NCBI RefSeq assembly: GCF_030295915.1
Contig: NZ_AP027361.1
Coordinates: 1,736,001 to 1,800,000, forward strand
Length of the DNA stretch: 64,000 nt
DNA from: Thalassotalea sediminis
Lineage (GTDB): Bacteria; Pseudomonadota; Gammaproteobacteria; Enterobacterales; Alteromonadaceae
Direction: 5' to 3'
Shown one piece after another: positions 26,799 to 35,606 of the stretch. Every line of letters starts with the position of its first letter. Position 1 is the first letter of the stretch. Under the pieces are notes generated by a model. That model worked only from the letters and a program-made list of their open reading frames with translations. It was not told the origin of the DNA and searched no databases. The position numbers were made by a program, and so were the translations under genes.

Positions 26799-26913
26799 TA
26801 ATTGCATGTGGGATTGTTAATAGGTTACTTGGTTTTAACACCATTAATAAAGTAAGCAAATTGGTTTTTTGCTCTATTCAATGGGCAAATGTTTTAGGAA
26901 GTAGTGAATAAAG

Positions 26914-27216
26914 ATGAGAAAAGAATTCGAATTTACCGTTAAAGCACATAATGTAAAAATTATTAATTCATGGTTTCGTGGCGCTAAATTATATATTGAT
27001 GGTGAATGTCGCGATCAAGATTATACTTTCCTGGCATCAGGTAAGCGTGCGTTGCTGTCTGCTAATCTTGGTGAACATGGAATGTTAGAAATTTTTCCTG
27101 TGTCTGCACTCATTTCAGTCGAAATGGATGCGTTCCTAATTAGTGGTACTGAAAGACAACATGTTTATAGTTCACATAAGCGTTTAAGCTTAAAAGAACA
27201 ACGACTGGCAAGATAG
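26914..27216 (+). CDS. Hypothetical soluble protein (100 aa)
   Basis: 100 residues with AGGAAG upstream of the ATG. The sequence is mostly beta by pattern (EFEFTVKAHNVKIINSWFRGAKLYIDGE) and is probably a small beta-sandwich. I recall similar conserved hypotheticals of marine gammaproteobacteria but cannot name a family. No signal peptide. Confidence 0.66.
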   Translation: MRKEFEFTVKAHNVKIINSWFRGAKLYIDGECRDQDYTFLASGKRALLSANLGEHGMLEIFPVSALISVEMDAFLISGTERQHVYSSHKRLSLKEQRLAR

Positions 27217-27318
27217 GTGTTCAATCGTAATTGAATGGACACAGCTCAAGGGTTTAGTAAAAGGGAATTATAATTAACCACGTTGGTAAACCTACGTTAA
27301 ATTAGCATTGGAGCTTTC

Positions 27319-27516
27319 ATGAAAAAATATGACTATAAAATAGTAGATACCCGAGATGTGGAATCAGCAGGACTCTTTAAAGGCAGAAAACGTGAAGATG
27401 TTGAAGCTTACTTAAGTTCGTTAGGTGCGAAAGGTTGGGAGCTTGTTAATGTTGATTTTCGTGAACTTGAAGGTGGTTTAGAGTTTGCCGGTATTATGAA
27501 AAAAGAAGTGGAATAA
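27319..27516 (+). CDS. DUF4177-family protein
   Basis: 65 residues, the usual size of DUF4177 proteins. The pattern YDYKIVDT, LSSLGAKGWELVNVDF and a closing FAGIMKKE strand fits. The function is unknown. GGAG lies before the ATG. A decayed attC follows. Confidence 0.8.
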   Translation: MKKYDYKIVDTRDVESAGLFKGRKREDVEAYLSSLGAKGWELVNVDFRELEGGLEFAGIMKKEVE

Positions 27517-27614
27517 GTAACGGTATTAAACGTTGAAGCTGTTTCGCTTGTTCGGAGTCAGCTTAAATTACAGTGTTAGCAAGCATTAAATTGCCGTATA
27601 CAGCGGCGTTATCG
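27515..27614 (+). repeat. Decayed attC-like sequence
   Basis: An R''-like AAGTAAC (27515-27521), a core with GCTGTTTCGCTTGTTC, and TTGCCGTATACAGCGGCGTTATCG at the 3' end resemble the array attC 3' ends (GCCGCTTAACGCGGCGTTAG). R' GTTATCG is at 27608-27614. Confidence 0.58.
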
Positions 27615-27639
27615 TTTTAATCAAACATTGGAGTGTCAA

Positions 27640-28011
27640 ATGGAATTAGGTGCATTTTCAGTAAGTTTAGCGGTTAGTAATATTGAAGAATCTAAAGTGT
27701 TCTACCAAAAGTTAGGGTTTAAAGTGGTTGGCGGTGAGCAATCTCAACATTGGTTAATACTTAAAAATGGTGATCATACGTTAGGGTTGTTTCAGGGAAT
27801 GTTTGAAAACAATATCATGACGTTTAATCCTGGTTGGGATAAAGACTGTAACACATTAGAATCGTATACGGATGTAAGAGATCTTTTAAAAGCATTTGAA
27901 GCTCAAGGCATAACGATTGCTCAACAATCGATAAACGGTGAAAGCGGTCCTTCAAGTTTTTCAATCAAAGATCCTGATGGTAATGCGATACTCTTTGACC
28001 AGCATGTTTAA
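27640..28011 (+). CDS. VOC-family (glyoxalase-like) protein
   Basis: 123 residues from the ATG at 27640 with TTGGAG upstream. The two beta-alpha-beta-beta-beta modules of the vicinal oxygen chelate fold are visible: FSVSLAVSNIEESKVFYQKLGFKVVG and PSSFSIKDPDGNAILFDQ. The conserved N-terminal metal His of true glyoxalase I is Ser here, so it may be a non-metal or divergent member. It follows a decayed attC and may be a former cassette gene. Confidence 0.86.
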   Translation: MELGAFSVSLAVSNIEESKVFYQKLGFKVVGGEQSQHWLILKNGDHTLGLFQGMFENNIMTFNPGWDKDCNTLESYTDVRDLLKAFEAQGITIAQQSINGESGPSSFSIKDPDGNAILFDQHV

Positions 28012-28052
28012 AGCAAACGAGTAAGCATAATGATGAGCCGAACTTATCAGTT

Positions 28053-28562
28053 ATGAATGAAAATGCAGTGGCATTGGTTAAGTATGATCCAAATTGGCCG
28101 TCTTTGTTTGCGCTGGAAAAGGCGTTTTTAGCAAGGGTAATCAAGCCTTGGATTTTTAGTTCAATTGAACATGTTGGCAGTACATCTGTTGTAGGGTTAG
28201 ATGCAAAACCTGTTATCGACATTATGGTTGGTGTTAAATCTTTACAATCATCAAGTGGCGCTATCGATGTGTTAACACGCAATGGCTATTGTTACTATCC
28301 TTATAAAAAAGAGGTAATGCATTGGTTTTGTAAACCAACGCCAGCGTTTCGTACTCATCATTTGCACTTAGTCCCTTTTGAAAGTGCATTGTGGCATGAG
28401 AGAATTAACTTTCGAAACTGTTTACGCGAAAACCCATCGATAGCAAAAGAGTACGCGCATTTAAAATATAAACTTGCTGCTCAATTTAAAGATGATAGAG
28501 AGCGATATACGATAAATAAGTGGCCGTTCATTCGTAAGGTATTACAAGCTGCGAGTCAATAA
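28053..28562 (+). CDS. GrpB-family (UPF0157) nucleotidyltransferase-like protein
   Basis: 169 residues. The family blocks are clear: VKYDPNWPSLFALEK, SIEHVGSTSVVGLDAKPVIDIMVGV (the nucleotidyltransferase-like core with D-x-D), and HHLHLVPFES. GrpB domains occur alone or fused to CoA-kinase or acetyltransferase domains. The activity is not established. No strong ribosome site; the ATG at 28053 follows AGTT. Confidence 0.9.
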   Translation: MNENAVALVKYDPNWPSLFALEKAFLARVIKPWIFSSIEHVGSTSVVGLDAKPVIDIMVGVKSLQSSSGAIDVLTRNGYCYYPYKKEVMHWFCKPTPAFRTHHLHLVPFESALWHERINFRNCLRENPSIAKEYAHLKYKLAAQFKDDRERYTINKWPFIRKVLQAASQ

Positions 28563-28680
28563 TGCCGTTAATAAAGCCTTAAATGAAGAAGCTAGCAATA
28601 TTTAGCTTAGTTTCGCAGTGGATTATTGCCAGTCGTTTTCACTCATTTAATTGAATGTTAGTGTTTAAAAGGAAAGTAAA

Positions 28681-29046
28681 ATGACAAGAAAACCGATAAA
28701 TTTAAACGAAAAATATGCCAAATTCACGGAACACTGGTCGCCAAAAGTGGTTGCTGAAATGAATGACTATCAGTTTAAGCTCGCTAAAATTCAAGGGAGT
28801 TTTGTCTGGCATAGTCATGCAGATACAGACGAGGTTTTTATTGTTATTGAAGGGCAAATGAGCATCGATTTTCGTGATGGCAAGGTTGATCTTAAAGAAG
28901 GCGAAATGTTCGTTGTGCCAAAAGGGGTTGAACATAAGCCATTTGCCGAAGACGAATGTAAAATAATGTTTGTAGAACCTAGAGGTGTTGTTAACACCGG
29001 CGATGCTGGTGGCGAGCTTACCGCTGAAGAAGATGTTTGGGTGTAA
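28681..29046 (+). CDS. Cupin-domain protein
   Basis: 121 residues with AAAGGAAAG upstream. The cupin motif 1 reads [24 protein letters not shown], with metal ligands His, His and Glu, and motif 2 is [21 protein letters not shown]. It is a single-domain mannose-6-phosphate-isomerase-like cupin. The substrate is unknown. Confidence 0.9.
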   Translation: MTRKPINLNEKYAKFTEHWSPKVVAEMNDYQFKLAKIQGSFVWHSHADTDEVFIVIEGQMSIDFRDGKVDLKEGEMFVVPKGVEHKPFAEDECKIMFVEPRGVVNTGDAGGELTAEEDVWV

Positions 29047-29176
29047 GCTTATAATTATTGAGACTAAAAATGGGGTGGTTTGAGAGTTTAAGACAGGTGC
29101 CAAATACCAATCTTGGCTGTTAGTAAAAGATCACTGGTTGTTGAAAGGAATACATCGAAATTAAATATTTGAACTT

Positions 29177-30079
29177 ATGAAAAACGTTATCTATTTACTC
29201 TTATTACTCTACGTCACTAATATTGCTGCAAATGAAATTGCAATTACATTTGATGATGGGCCTCGTGCTGACACAAGGTTATTTACTGGTAAAGAAAGAA
29301 CAGCAAAGCTGATTAAAAATTTGCAAAAAGCAAAGGTTGAAGATGCGTTGTTTTTTATTACTACAGGTCATATAAATGAACAATCTAAAGCACGAGTGAA
29401 CGCCTATACCAATGCTGGATTTCATTTAGCAAACCATAGCCACAGTCATTTTTCTGCGCACAACACAGCGCTTGACACTTATTTACATGATATCGCTAAA
29501 GCGAAAAATATATTAGCGGGGTTTGACAATGTTTTACCTTATTATCGTTATCCTTACTTGCATGAAGGCAAAGACAGGAAGACTCGAGACCGTATTCGAC
29601 AACACTTGCAATCGCTAGGTTACAAAAATGGTTATGTAACGGTTGATAATTATGATTGGTACATGGACCGCTTATTACAAAATGCGCTAGCAGACGGGAA
29701 AAGTGTTGATTATGAGAAATTAAAGCAGGCGTATGTTTCGATATTATGGGAAGCAATTCGCTTTTATGATGATATTGGTCAGAGTGTATTGGGTAGATCG
29801 CCTAAACATGTACTGTTATTGCATGAAAATGATATAGCTGCGTTGTTTATTGGAGACTTGGTTGCCAAGCTCAGAGCAGAAGGGTGGCAGATTATTTCTG
29901 CACAAGAGGCGTTTCAAGATCCTATTGCAACCGAGGTGCCAGATGTATTGTTTAATGGTCAAGGCAGAGTGTCAGCCATTGCTAAAAGTAAGGGATGGGA
30001 AAATAACCGTTTAAGAGATAACTCTTCAAGCGAACAATACTTAAAGACCTACTTTGAAAAGCAACAAATCTTTCAATAA
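29177..30079 (+). CDS. Exported polysaccharide deacetylase (NodB domain)
   Basis: 300 residues. A signal peptide (about 1-18, cleavage near IAA) is followed by the NodB motifs: TFDDGP (24-29, catalytic base and metal Asp), HSHSHFS (metal histidines) and RYPYLHEG (R-x-P-Y). The last 60 residues are less conserved. It removes acetyl groups from a carbohydrate in the periplasm or on the cell surface. Which glycan is unknown. Confidence 0.92.
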   Translation: MKNVIYLLLLLYVTNIAANEIAITFDDGPRADTRLFTGKERTAKLIKNLQKAKVEDALFFITTGHINEQSKARVNAYTNAGFHLANHSHSHFSAHNTALDTYLHDIAKAKNILAGFDNVLPYYRYPYLHEGKDRKTRDRIRQHLQSLGYKNGYVTVDNYDWYMDRLLQNALADGKSVDYEKLKQAYVSILWEAIRFYDDIGQSVLGRSPKHVLLLHENDIAALFIGDLVAKLRAEGWQIISAQEAFQDPIATEVPDVLFNGQGRVSAIAKSKGWENNRLRDNSSSEQYLKTYFEKQQIFQ

Positions 30080-30216
30080 TTGCTTAATATGTTACATTGT
30101 TCATCAAAAGATAATCTGAAAATATAGTGAAATGAAAACGTATCGCACTCAACAAAGCACATTAATTATTATCATACCTTAGGTATGGTGGGATTGTTGT
30201 TGCGACGTTGATTTTT

Positions 30217-30242
30217 AAACCCACCACTAAGGTGGGTTTTTT
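30217..30242 (+). terminator. Intrinsic terminator
   Basis: AAACCCACC and GGTGGGTTT form a 9-bp stem with an ACTAA loop, followed by a run of T. It separates the deacetylase from the P-loop gene. A second small hairpin CATACC-TTA-GGTATG lies at 30173-30187. Confidence 0.85.
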
Positions 30243-30279
30243 ATTCCTGCCTTCTAGTAAATACTTTTAAGGATGTAGG

Positions 30280-30807
30280 ATGAACAAAGTAGCTGTTTTT
30301 GGAAAGCCAGGAAGTGGCAAGTCGATGCTTAGCAAGTTGTTAGCTGAGGCAACAGGTTTGCCGTTGTATCAGCTTGATTTGATTGCTTATCAACACAATG
30401 GGCAACGTGTTGAGCGTGATGTTTTTGAGCAAAACCATAACGACATTTTGGCTGAAGATAGCTGGATAATTGATGGCTTAGGTCCACTAAATACATTTAA
30501 TGATCGGTTAACTAAGGCTGACACGCTCATTTATATCGACCTTCCTTATCGTGTTAGTTATTGGTTTGTTACTAAACGCTTATTTAGAGGAATAATATGT
30601 ACACCTGATAGCTGGCCTAAGGGGTGCTCAGTTATCAATGGCTCGTTGCAAAGTTATCGCACATTAAAACGATGTCCTGCTTTTTGGAATGCTAATTTTA
30701 TGCGAGAACTTAACGCGCTTTCTCATGGAAAAACATTGCATGTAATTCGGTCAACTAAGGCGCTTAATCAGTTTATTGTAAAGTGTAATAAATTAAGCAA
30801 AGTGTAG
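30280..30807 (+). CDS. P-loop NTPase of the adenylate-kinase/FlaR type
   Basis: 175 residues. Walker A GKPGSGKS (8-15), then LPLYQLDLIAYQ and DSWIIDGLG match the family once called DNA topology modulation protein (FlaR), which are adenylate-kinase-like P-loop proteins. The phosphorylated substrate is unknown. The weak AAGGAT lies close to the ATG. It is the first gene after a strong terminator, so it has its own promoter. Confidence 0.88.
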   Translation: MNKVAVFGKPGSGKSMLSKLLAEATGLPLYQLDLIAYQHNGQRVERDVFEQNHNDILAEDSWIIDGLGPLNTFNDRLTKADTLIYIDLPYRVSYWFVTKRLFRGIICTPDSWPKGCSVINGSLQSYRTLKRCPAFWNANFMRELNALSHGKTLHVIRSTKALNQFIVKCNKLSKV

Positions 30808-30847
30808 ACTAGTTCTAATGAAACCTTACACAATTAGTGAGCTATAC

Positions 30848-31105
30848 ATGAAAAAAGTATTTAGATTTCTTTTATTGTTAACGATAGTCATCGCATTATT
30901 TGTCGGAGTTGCAACCAAAGCATGGGATTTACCGATAGGGGTTATTGCCTTATCTACATTGTGCTTGATTGTCACGTTCGCAAAAAGGCGTGCTTCAAAT
31001 TCAACAAGAAGTAAAACAGATGCTAGTGTAATTAGTGTTGTGGGGAGCAGTAGTGCTTCTTCTAGTGCCGACTGCGGAAGTTCTGGTGCAGATGGTGGTT
31101 GTTAA
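30848..31105 (+). CDS. Small membrane protein with Ser/Gly/Cys-rich tail
   Basis: 85 residues from 30848 (a start at 30818 would add ten). Two hydrophobic helices (FLLLLTIVIALFVGVA and IGVIALSTLCLIVTF) precede a basic patch and a Ser-Ala-Gly-rich tail ending in SADCGSSGADGGC. Such tails are known in YrhC-like or other small envelope proteins but no family is assigned. Neither start has a strong ribosome site. Confidence 0.6.
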   Translation: MKKVFRFLLLLTIVIALFVGVATKAWDLPIGVIALSTLCLIVTFAKRRASNSTRSKTDASVISVVGSSSASSSADCGSSGADGGC

Positions 31106-31213
31106 TATTTCGTCATAAATTATGCGTACAATATCTAATGGTTACCGTTACTAATACAAGCGATATTGTTATACAATTATAGTGGAAATTTAACCATTAA
31201 TAAGGACGTTTAC

Positions 31214-31609
31214 ATGGCAATGACAGCAGGTATTCACCACCTAGGTTTAACCGTTTCGCGGTTGGAGGCTAGCGCTGCTTTTTTTATTGATATTTTGGGG
31301 TGGCATGAAGTAAAAAGGAACCTCGATTATCCGGCAATATTCGTTAGCGATGGTAAGGTAATGTTAACCTTATGGCAGACTAAGAGTGATTTTCCTGTGT
31401 CATTTGATCGCCACGCTAATATTGGCCTTCATCACTTAGCATTGCAGGTGGATACAGAAGCAGAATTAATGTTAGTAGAGCAGGCGTTAATCAGAGCTAA
31501 TATTGATCTTGAATTTAAACCTGAATTTGTTAAAGAAGGACCTGCTAAACACCTTATGTGTTTTGAACCCAGTGGAATTCGTATCGAGTTTTTTTGGCAA
31601 GGGGATTAA
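31214..31609 (+). CDS. VOC-family (glyoxalase-like) protein
   Basis: 131 residues from the ATG at 31214 with AAGGACG upstream. The fold is clear: GIHHLGLTVSRLEASAAFFIDILGW, GLHHLALQVDTEAELM and a closing EPSGIRIEFFWQ. The metal-ligand positions His (GIHH), His (LHHLA) and Glu (IRIEF) are kept, so unlike the VOC protein at 27640 it can bind metal. The substrate is unknown. Confidence 0.9.
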   Translation: MAMTAGIHHLGLTVSRLEASAAFFIDILGWHEVKRNLDYPAIFVSDGKVMLTLWQTKSDFPVSFDRHANIGLHHLALQVDTEAELMLVEQALIRANIDLEFKPEFVKEGPAKHLMCFEPSGIRIEFFWQGD

Positions 31610-31671
31610 ATCGGTGCAATATTGCATGATTGAAAAGGTGTTAGAAGCGTACAATAAGGAAGTATAACGTT

Positions 31672-32088
31672 ATGAATTATTTAATGATTGCCGGTGTGTT
31701 AAGCGCGGTCGCGGCTGTTATGCATATTGGTTGTATTTATTTTGGTGCATCTTGGTACCGCTTTTTCGGAGCGGGTGAGCACATGGCAGTACTTGCAGAA
31801 AAGGGCAGTATACAGCCAACTTTGATCACCACTGGTATTATTATTATGTTATCTGTTTGGGCTGCATATGCGTTTTCTGGAGCAGGTGTTATCACCCAAT
31901 TACCTTGGTTGCGTATTGGGTTAGTAGTGATTACTGGTATTTATATGTTGCGCGGTATCGCAGGCTTGTTTTTAATTTATGCGCCTATGGGAAGAACCCC
32001 AGATTTTTGGATATGGAGTTCTCTTATTTGTTTATCTGTTGGTATTATTCATATACTCGGCCTTTACCAGCAGTGGCAGCACTTATAG
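31672..32088 (+). CDS. Four-helix membrane protein
   Basis: 138 residues, four hydrophobic helices with short loops (LMIAGVLSAVAAVMHIGCIYFG, ITTGIIIMLSVWAAYAF, LRIGLVVITGIYMLRGIAGLFLIY, LICLSVGIIHILGLY). It has the pattern of a conserved small membrane family found in many proteobacteria. The function is unknown. AAGGAAG is placed well before the ATG. Confidence 0.8.
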   Translation: MNYLMIAGVLSAVAAVMHIGCIYFGASWYRFFGAGEHMAVLAEKGSIQPTLITTGIIIMLSVWAAYAFSGAGVITQLPWLRIGLVVITGIYMLRGIAGLFLIYAPMGRTPDFWIWSSLICLSVGIIHILGLYQQWQHL

Positions 32089-32178
32089 GTTAATGAATAA
32101 TAGGTATTACTGCGTTATAAGTGGGTAGTTTGAATATCAACCTTGATCGTATTGTTATTTTTTAAGAAGTAGTTATTT

Positions 32179-32517
32179 ATGTCTTTTCCTCCATGTCCTA
32201 AATGCCAATCTGAGTTTGTTTATCAAGATCAAAATCATTTTATTTGTCCTGAATGTGCATATGAATGGAACCCTACAGAACAACTTAGCGATGAAAGTGA
32301 CTTTAAAGTACATGATGCCAATGGCACCTTATTAGGAGAGGGCGATAAAGTTACACTAGCTAAAGATTTAAAAGTAAAAGGCAGTTCTTTGGTACTGAAA
32401 ATAGGCACTAAAGCGATTATAAAGCGTATTAAAGAAGGCAAAGATCATCAGTTAGACTGTAAAGTAGACGGTGCAGGTGAAATTTTGGTTACTGCAAAGT
32501 TTGTTAAGAAAGCGTAG
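32179..32517 (+). CDS. yjdM: YjdM/PhnA-family zinc-ribbon protein
   Basis: 112 residues, the typical length. The N-terminal zinc ribbon has CPKCQSEF and CPECAYEW. The C-terminal PhnA domain has the SH3-like pattern VHDANGTLLGEGDKVTLAKDL and KGSSLVLKIGTKAIIKRI. Despite its old name, the family is not proven to act on phosphonates. It is the last plus-strand gene before the strand changes. Confidence 0.93.
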   Translation: MSFPPCPKCQSEFVYQDQNHFICPECAYEWNPTEQLSDESDFKVHDANGTLLGEGDKVTLAKDLKVKGSSLVLKIGTKAIIKRIKEGKDHQLDCKVDGAGEILVTAKFVKKA

Positions 32518-32678
32518 TGAGCCCGCTAAAACAAAAGTATAGTCAAAAGCCGCATTGGTAAACGTTGCGGCATTTGAATATTCGACGCCAACAGTTAGCG
32601 ACATACTTATTAAAAGCCGCTTTTTAATTACATTCGACAAATAAAATGATTAGCGCTACCTGAAATCGTTAGCTGATA

Positions 32679-34043
32679 TCATCGTTTTGATGGTGCATGA
32701 AAACTTGATTTACGCGTAATAAGTACTTTTTTGGTTTTATTGTCTTGAATGTTAAATTTAAAATTTCGTATTACATCGTGATAATTCACGGGTGATTTGA
32801 TGACAAGTGTTTTGTGATAACTTTGTTGACTCGTCAGGTGAATAATTTTTTCCCCCGTTACTGAAAAGCTAGGTGCGAGGGTGGTTGTTAATTTTACGCT
32901 AATTGGTTGTGTTGACTTATTGATAAGTTTAACTTGAAATACATTCTCCGTTTCCCCTGTATCAAGTTGGCGGTAGAGGGAATTTCTATCTTTCATTACC
33001 GTTAATTCTAGCGCGTTTCTATTCGCTAACCATAGTGAAAAAGCGATGGTTAATAATACTATCGTGAATGCATAGCATATCATGGTAAGACTTTTAGATT
33101 GCTTGGCTGAATATGCAAATGCAATAAGTCTTTCTTTATAGCCAAAGCGAGCCATTACTTGATCGCACGCATCAATACACAAGCCACAACTAATACATTG
33201 ATATTGTAAGCCCTCTCTAATATCTATCCCTACAGGGCAAACGTGTACGCATAAATTACAGTTTACACAATCGCCTAAGTCATCTGGCTTGGTTTGATTG
33301 AGCTTACGTGCTCCTCGCTTTTCACCTCGTGTTCGGTCATAGGTTACTATTTTAGTATTATCATCAAACATAACGGATTGAAAACGTGCGTACGGACACA
33401 TATGCTCACACATTTTTTCACGTATCCAACCTGCATTTATATAAGTACACAGCAAAAAAAATAATACCCAATATAAGGTTATGCTAGGTAATTGGCCATT
33501 AAATATCTCAACATAAAGTCGGTGCGCAGGATAAAAATAAGATATAAAAACCAAACTTGTCAGTAATGAAATGGTAAGCCAAATAATATGCTTTGTAGTT
33601 TTAATCGCGATTTTATTCAAACTTAAAGGCGCTTTAGTTAGCGCGATCCTTTTTGCTCTAGTGCCTTCAATTCTGTGTTCAACCCATATAAAAAGTAATG
33701 TCCATACAGTTTGAGGACATGTAAAACCACACCAGACACGTCCATATTTTTTTGACACAACAAAAAGTAAAAATGCGGCAATGATGAAGATAAAGACAAA
33801 CAGTAAAAGATCATGAGGATAAAAAACGAATGAAAATACATGTAGTTTTTGGCGTGGTAAATCAAAGCGTATCGCTTGTTCGCCCTGATGTTGCAAAAAT
33901 GGTATTACAATAAAGAGCATCATTAAAAAAACAGATATAAGGCGTCTAACGCGTTGGTAATGTCCTTTTTGCTCTTTTACATAAATTGCATTATCAGTAT
34001 TAATTGTTTGAAAAATAACTTGGTTTTTTGCAGGTTGTGACAT
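32679..34043 (-). CDS. ccoG: Cytochrome cbb3 oxidase accessory protein CcoG (RdxA)
   Basis: 454 residues. Several membrane helices, the CGFTCPQTVWT motif and two [4Fe-4S] clusters of ferredoxin type (CVNCNLCVHVCPVGID and CISCGLCIDACDQVM) define CcoG. The C-terminal part is an Ig-like domain. In Rhodobacter it is linked to copper reduction for assembly of the CuB site of cbb3 oxidase. The ccoNOPQ genes are not next to it here. It is divergent from the MocR-type regulator, with 114 bases between the two starts. Confidence 0.95.
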   Translation of the reverse strand: MSQPAKNQVIFQTINTDNAIYVKEQKGHYQRVRRLISVFLMMLFIVIPFLQHQGEQAIRFDLPRQKLHVFSFVFYPHDLLLFVFIFIIAAFLLFVVSKKYGRVWCGFTCPQTVWTLLFIWVEHRIEGTRAKRIALTKAPLSLNKIAIKTTKHIIWLTISLLTSLVFISYFYPAHRLYVEIFNGQLPSITLYWVLFFLLCTYINAGWIREKMCEHMCPYARFQSVMFDDNTKIVTYDRTRGEKRGARKLNQTKPDDLGDCVNCNLCVHVCPVGIDIREGLQYQCISCGLCIDACDQVMARFGYKERLIAFAYSAKQSKSLTMICYAFTIVLLTIAFSLWLANRNALELTVMKDRNSLYRQLDTGETENVFQVKLINKSTQPISVKLTTTLAPSFSVTGEKIIHLTSQQSYHKTLVIKSPVNYHDVIRNFKFNIQDNKTKKVLITRKSSFHAPSKR

Positions 34044-34057
34044 TTCTTTACACTCAA

Positions 34058-34071
34058 CAATTACGTAATTG
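34058..34071. promoter_or_regulatory. 14-bp perfect palindrome near the ccoG start
   Basis: CAATTACGTAATTG is fully palindromic and lies 15 bases upstream of the ccoG start codon. It is a candidate repressor or activator site. It does not match the FNR/Anr consensus. Confidence 0.45.
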
Positions 34072-34095
34072 CAAAATTGTAAAGATGAATATCAA

Positions 34096-34137
34096 ATGGT
34101 TACAGATACAGAATAGTTAATTATAATGGTTACAGAT
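34096..34137. promoter_or_regulatory. Direct repeat in the ccoG/mocR intergenic region
   Basis: ATGGTTACAGAT occurs twice (34096-34107 and 34126-34137), identical and 30 bp apart, near three helical turns. MocR-type regulators such as GabR and PdxR bind direct repeats, so these are likely sites of the adjacent regulator. Confidence 0.6.
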
Positions 34138-34157
34138 TTGGTTGTTATGATGTTAAT

Positions 34158-35564
34158 GTGCACAAATATAAACAGTTAGCGAATTCGCTTAAACGTGAAA
34201 TTAATCAACAACGCTGGTTAGCTGGTGAGAAATTACCGTCTATTCGCGCATTGTCATGCAAGTTTGGTTTTTCGATAAATACGGTCGTACATGCACTTCG
34301 AGAGCTAGAAGCGCAGTCAATCGTAGAAGCCTCGGTTAAACGTGGTTACTTTGTCAAAAGTAAAGTTAATCAAGGGGCAAACTCCATGTCTTTAGCTCAT
34401 GAAGTTGCTCTGGTAAAAGTGAGTTTACCGGTGCTTTTTTACGATATTATGGCAACCGGTGCTGCGTTTGACATTTTACCCAAAAGTGAAAGGGCAAAAC
34501 CTGATAATGCTTTATTGTCGTTAAATCGTGCTATCAGAAGGGTAACGAGAAGCCAAGCACATGATCTAGCAATGTATTATGATGCTCCACTCGGTGATAT
34601 ATCACTACGGCGTCAACTTAGCCTACGATACCGTCAACGTGGTGCTTTACTCAACGAAGAGCAGTTTTGTATTACGTCTGGTTGCCAACATGCTTTATTT
34701 TTAGCATTACTCTGCATTACAAAACCAGGTGACAATGTGGCGGTGGAAAGCCCTGCATTTTACGGGGTATTGCAATCACTTGAGCAGCTAAGTTTAAACA
34801 TCATTGAAATACCTTCTTGCGCAGAAACAGGAATGGACATAAATGCGCTAGAGCAGGCTCTTAATAAGTGGCCAATTAAAGCATGTATTGTTACACCGAG
34901 TTTTGCTACACCAACAGGCGCACGCATGCCATTAAACAAGCAGAAAATGTTACTGAACTTGGCGACAAAATTTGACTTTACCATCATTGAAGATGATATA
35001 TATGGAGATATGTCGTTTAATGGAACATTAAGCCCACTAAAGGCATTGGATGAAACAGGTAATGTAATACTGTGTGGATCAATGTCTAAAGCGTTATCAA
35101 AAGATTTACGTATTGGTTGGATTGTTGGTGGAAAGTATCAGGACAGACTTATTCGTTTGAAGCTAGCGACTAGTTTGGCTTCAAGTAAAGCTCATCAACA
35201 AGGATTAGCCATGTTCATGGCTGAAGGAGGATATCGTCGACATTTACAGCAATTAGTTTCAGCGTTGGTTCGTCATAAACAGCAGCTTATTCAAGCGATT
35301 ACCTCTTATCTACCAGAATATATAGCTTATACAAACCCTGAAGGTGGAAACAGCTTATGGATAGCATTACCGAAAGAGGTTGATAGTTATCAGTTGTATT
35401 TAAACGCGAAAAAGCAAGGTATTACATTAACACCCGGTCAACTATTTTCAGTTTCAGGACATTATACACATTATCTTAGAATGAGTTTTAGTCATCCTTT
35501 AACGGGTAAAAGGCTTGAGGCATTTAAGTGTTTATCACATCTTATTACCACAGCTGTAAAATAA
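34158..35564 (+). CDS. MocR-type GntR regulator with aminotransferase domain
   Basis: 468 residues with GTG start at 34158; the nearby ATGs are out of frame. The N-terminal GntR winged helix (about 1-70) has GEKLPSIRALSCKFGFSINTVVHALRELE. The C-terminal fold-type I aminotransferase domain has CQHALFLALLC, EDDIYGDMSF and the PLP-lysine motif GSMSKALSKDLRIGW. Such proteins use PLP as cofactor or ligand sensor and usually control an adjacent gene. Here that is ccoG, an unusual neighbour, so the target may be its own promoter or something elsewhere. Confidence 0.93.
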   Translation: MHKYKQLANSLKREINQQRWLAGEKLPSIRALSCKFGFSINTVVHALRELEAQSIVEASVKRGYFVKSKVNQGANSMSLAHEVALVKVSLPVLFYDIMATGAAFDILPKSERAKPDNALLSLNRAIRRVTRSQAHDLAMYYDAPLGDISLRRQLSLRYRQRGALLNEEQFCITSGCQHALFLALLCITKPGDNVAVESPAFYGVLQSLEQLSLNIIEIPSCAETGMDINALEQALNKWPIKACIVTPSFATPTGARMPLNKQKMLLNLATKFDFTIIEDDIYGDMSFNGTLSPLKALDETGNVILCGSMSKALSKDLRIGWIVGGKYQDRLIRLKLATSLASSKAHQQGLAMFMAEGGYRRHLQQLVSALVRHKQQLIQAITSYLPEYIAYTNPEGGNSLWIALPKEVDSYQLYLNAKKQGITLTPGQLFSVSGHYTHYLRMSFSHPLTGKRLEAFKCLSHLITTAVK

Positions 35565-35606
35565 CATTGAGGTAACCAGCAATATTTGTTTTGAACTTTG
35601 CTTAAA

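Noticed and set aside
26799-26913. Possible further decayed attC
   Set aside because: Only the 3' end (ATGGGCAAATGTTTTAGG) is faintly similar and no core is visible.
28563-28680. Possible further decayed attC
   Set aside because: GTTAGTG near the end is suggestive but the rest does not line up with array sites.
32540-32572. Hairpin GCCGCA/TGCGGC after yjdM as a terminator
   Set aside because: The loop is 11 bases and there is no U-run on either strand.
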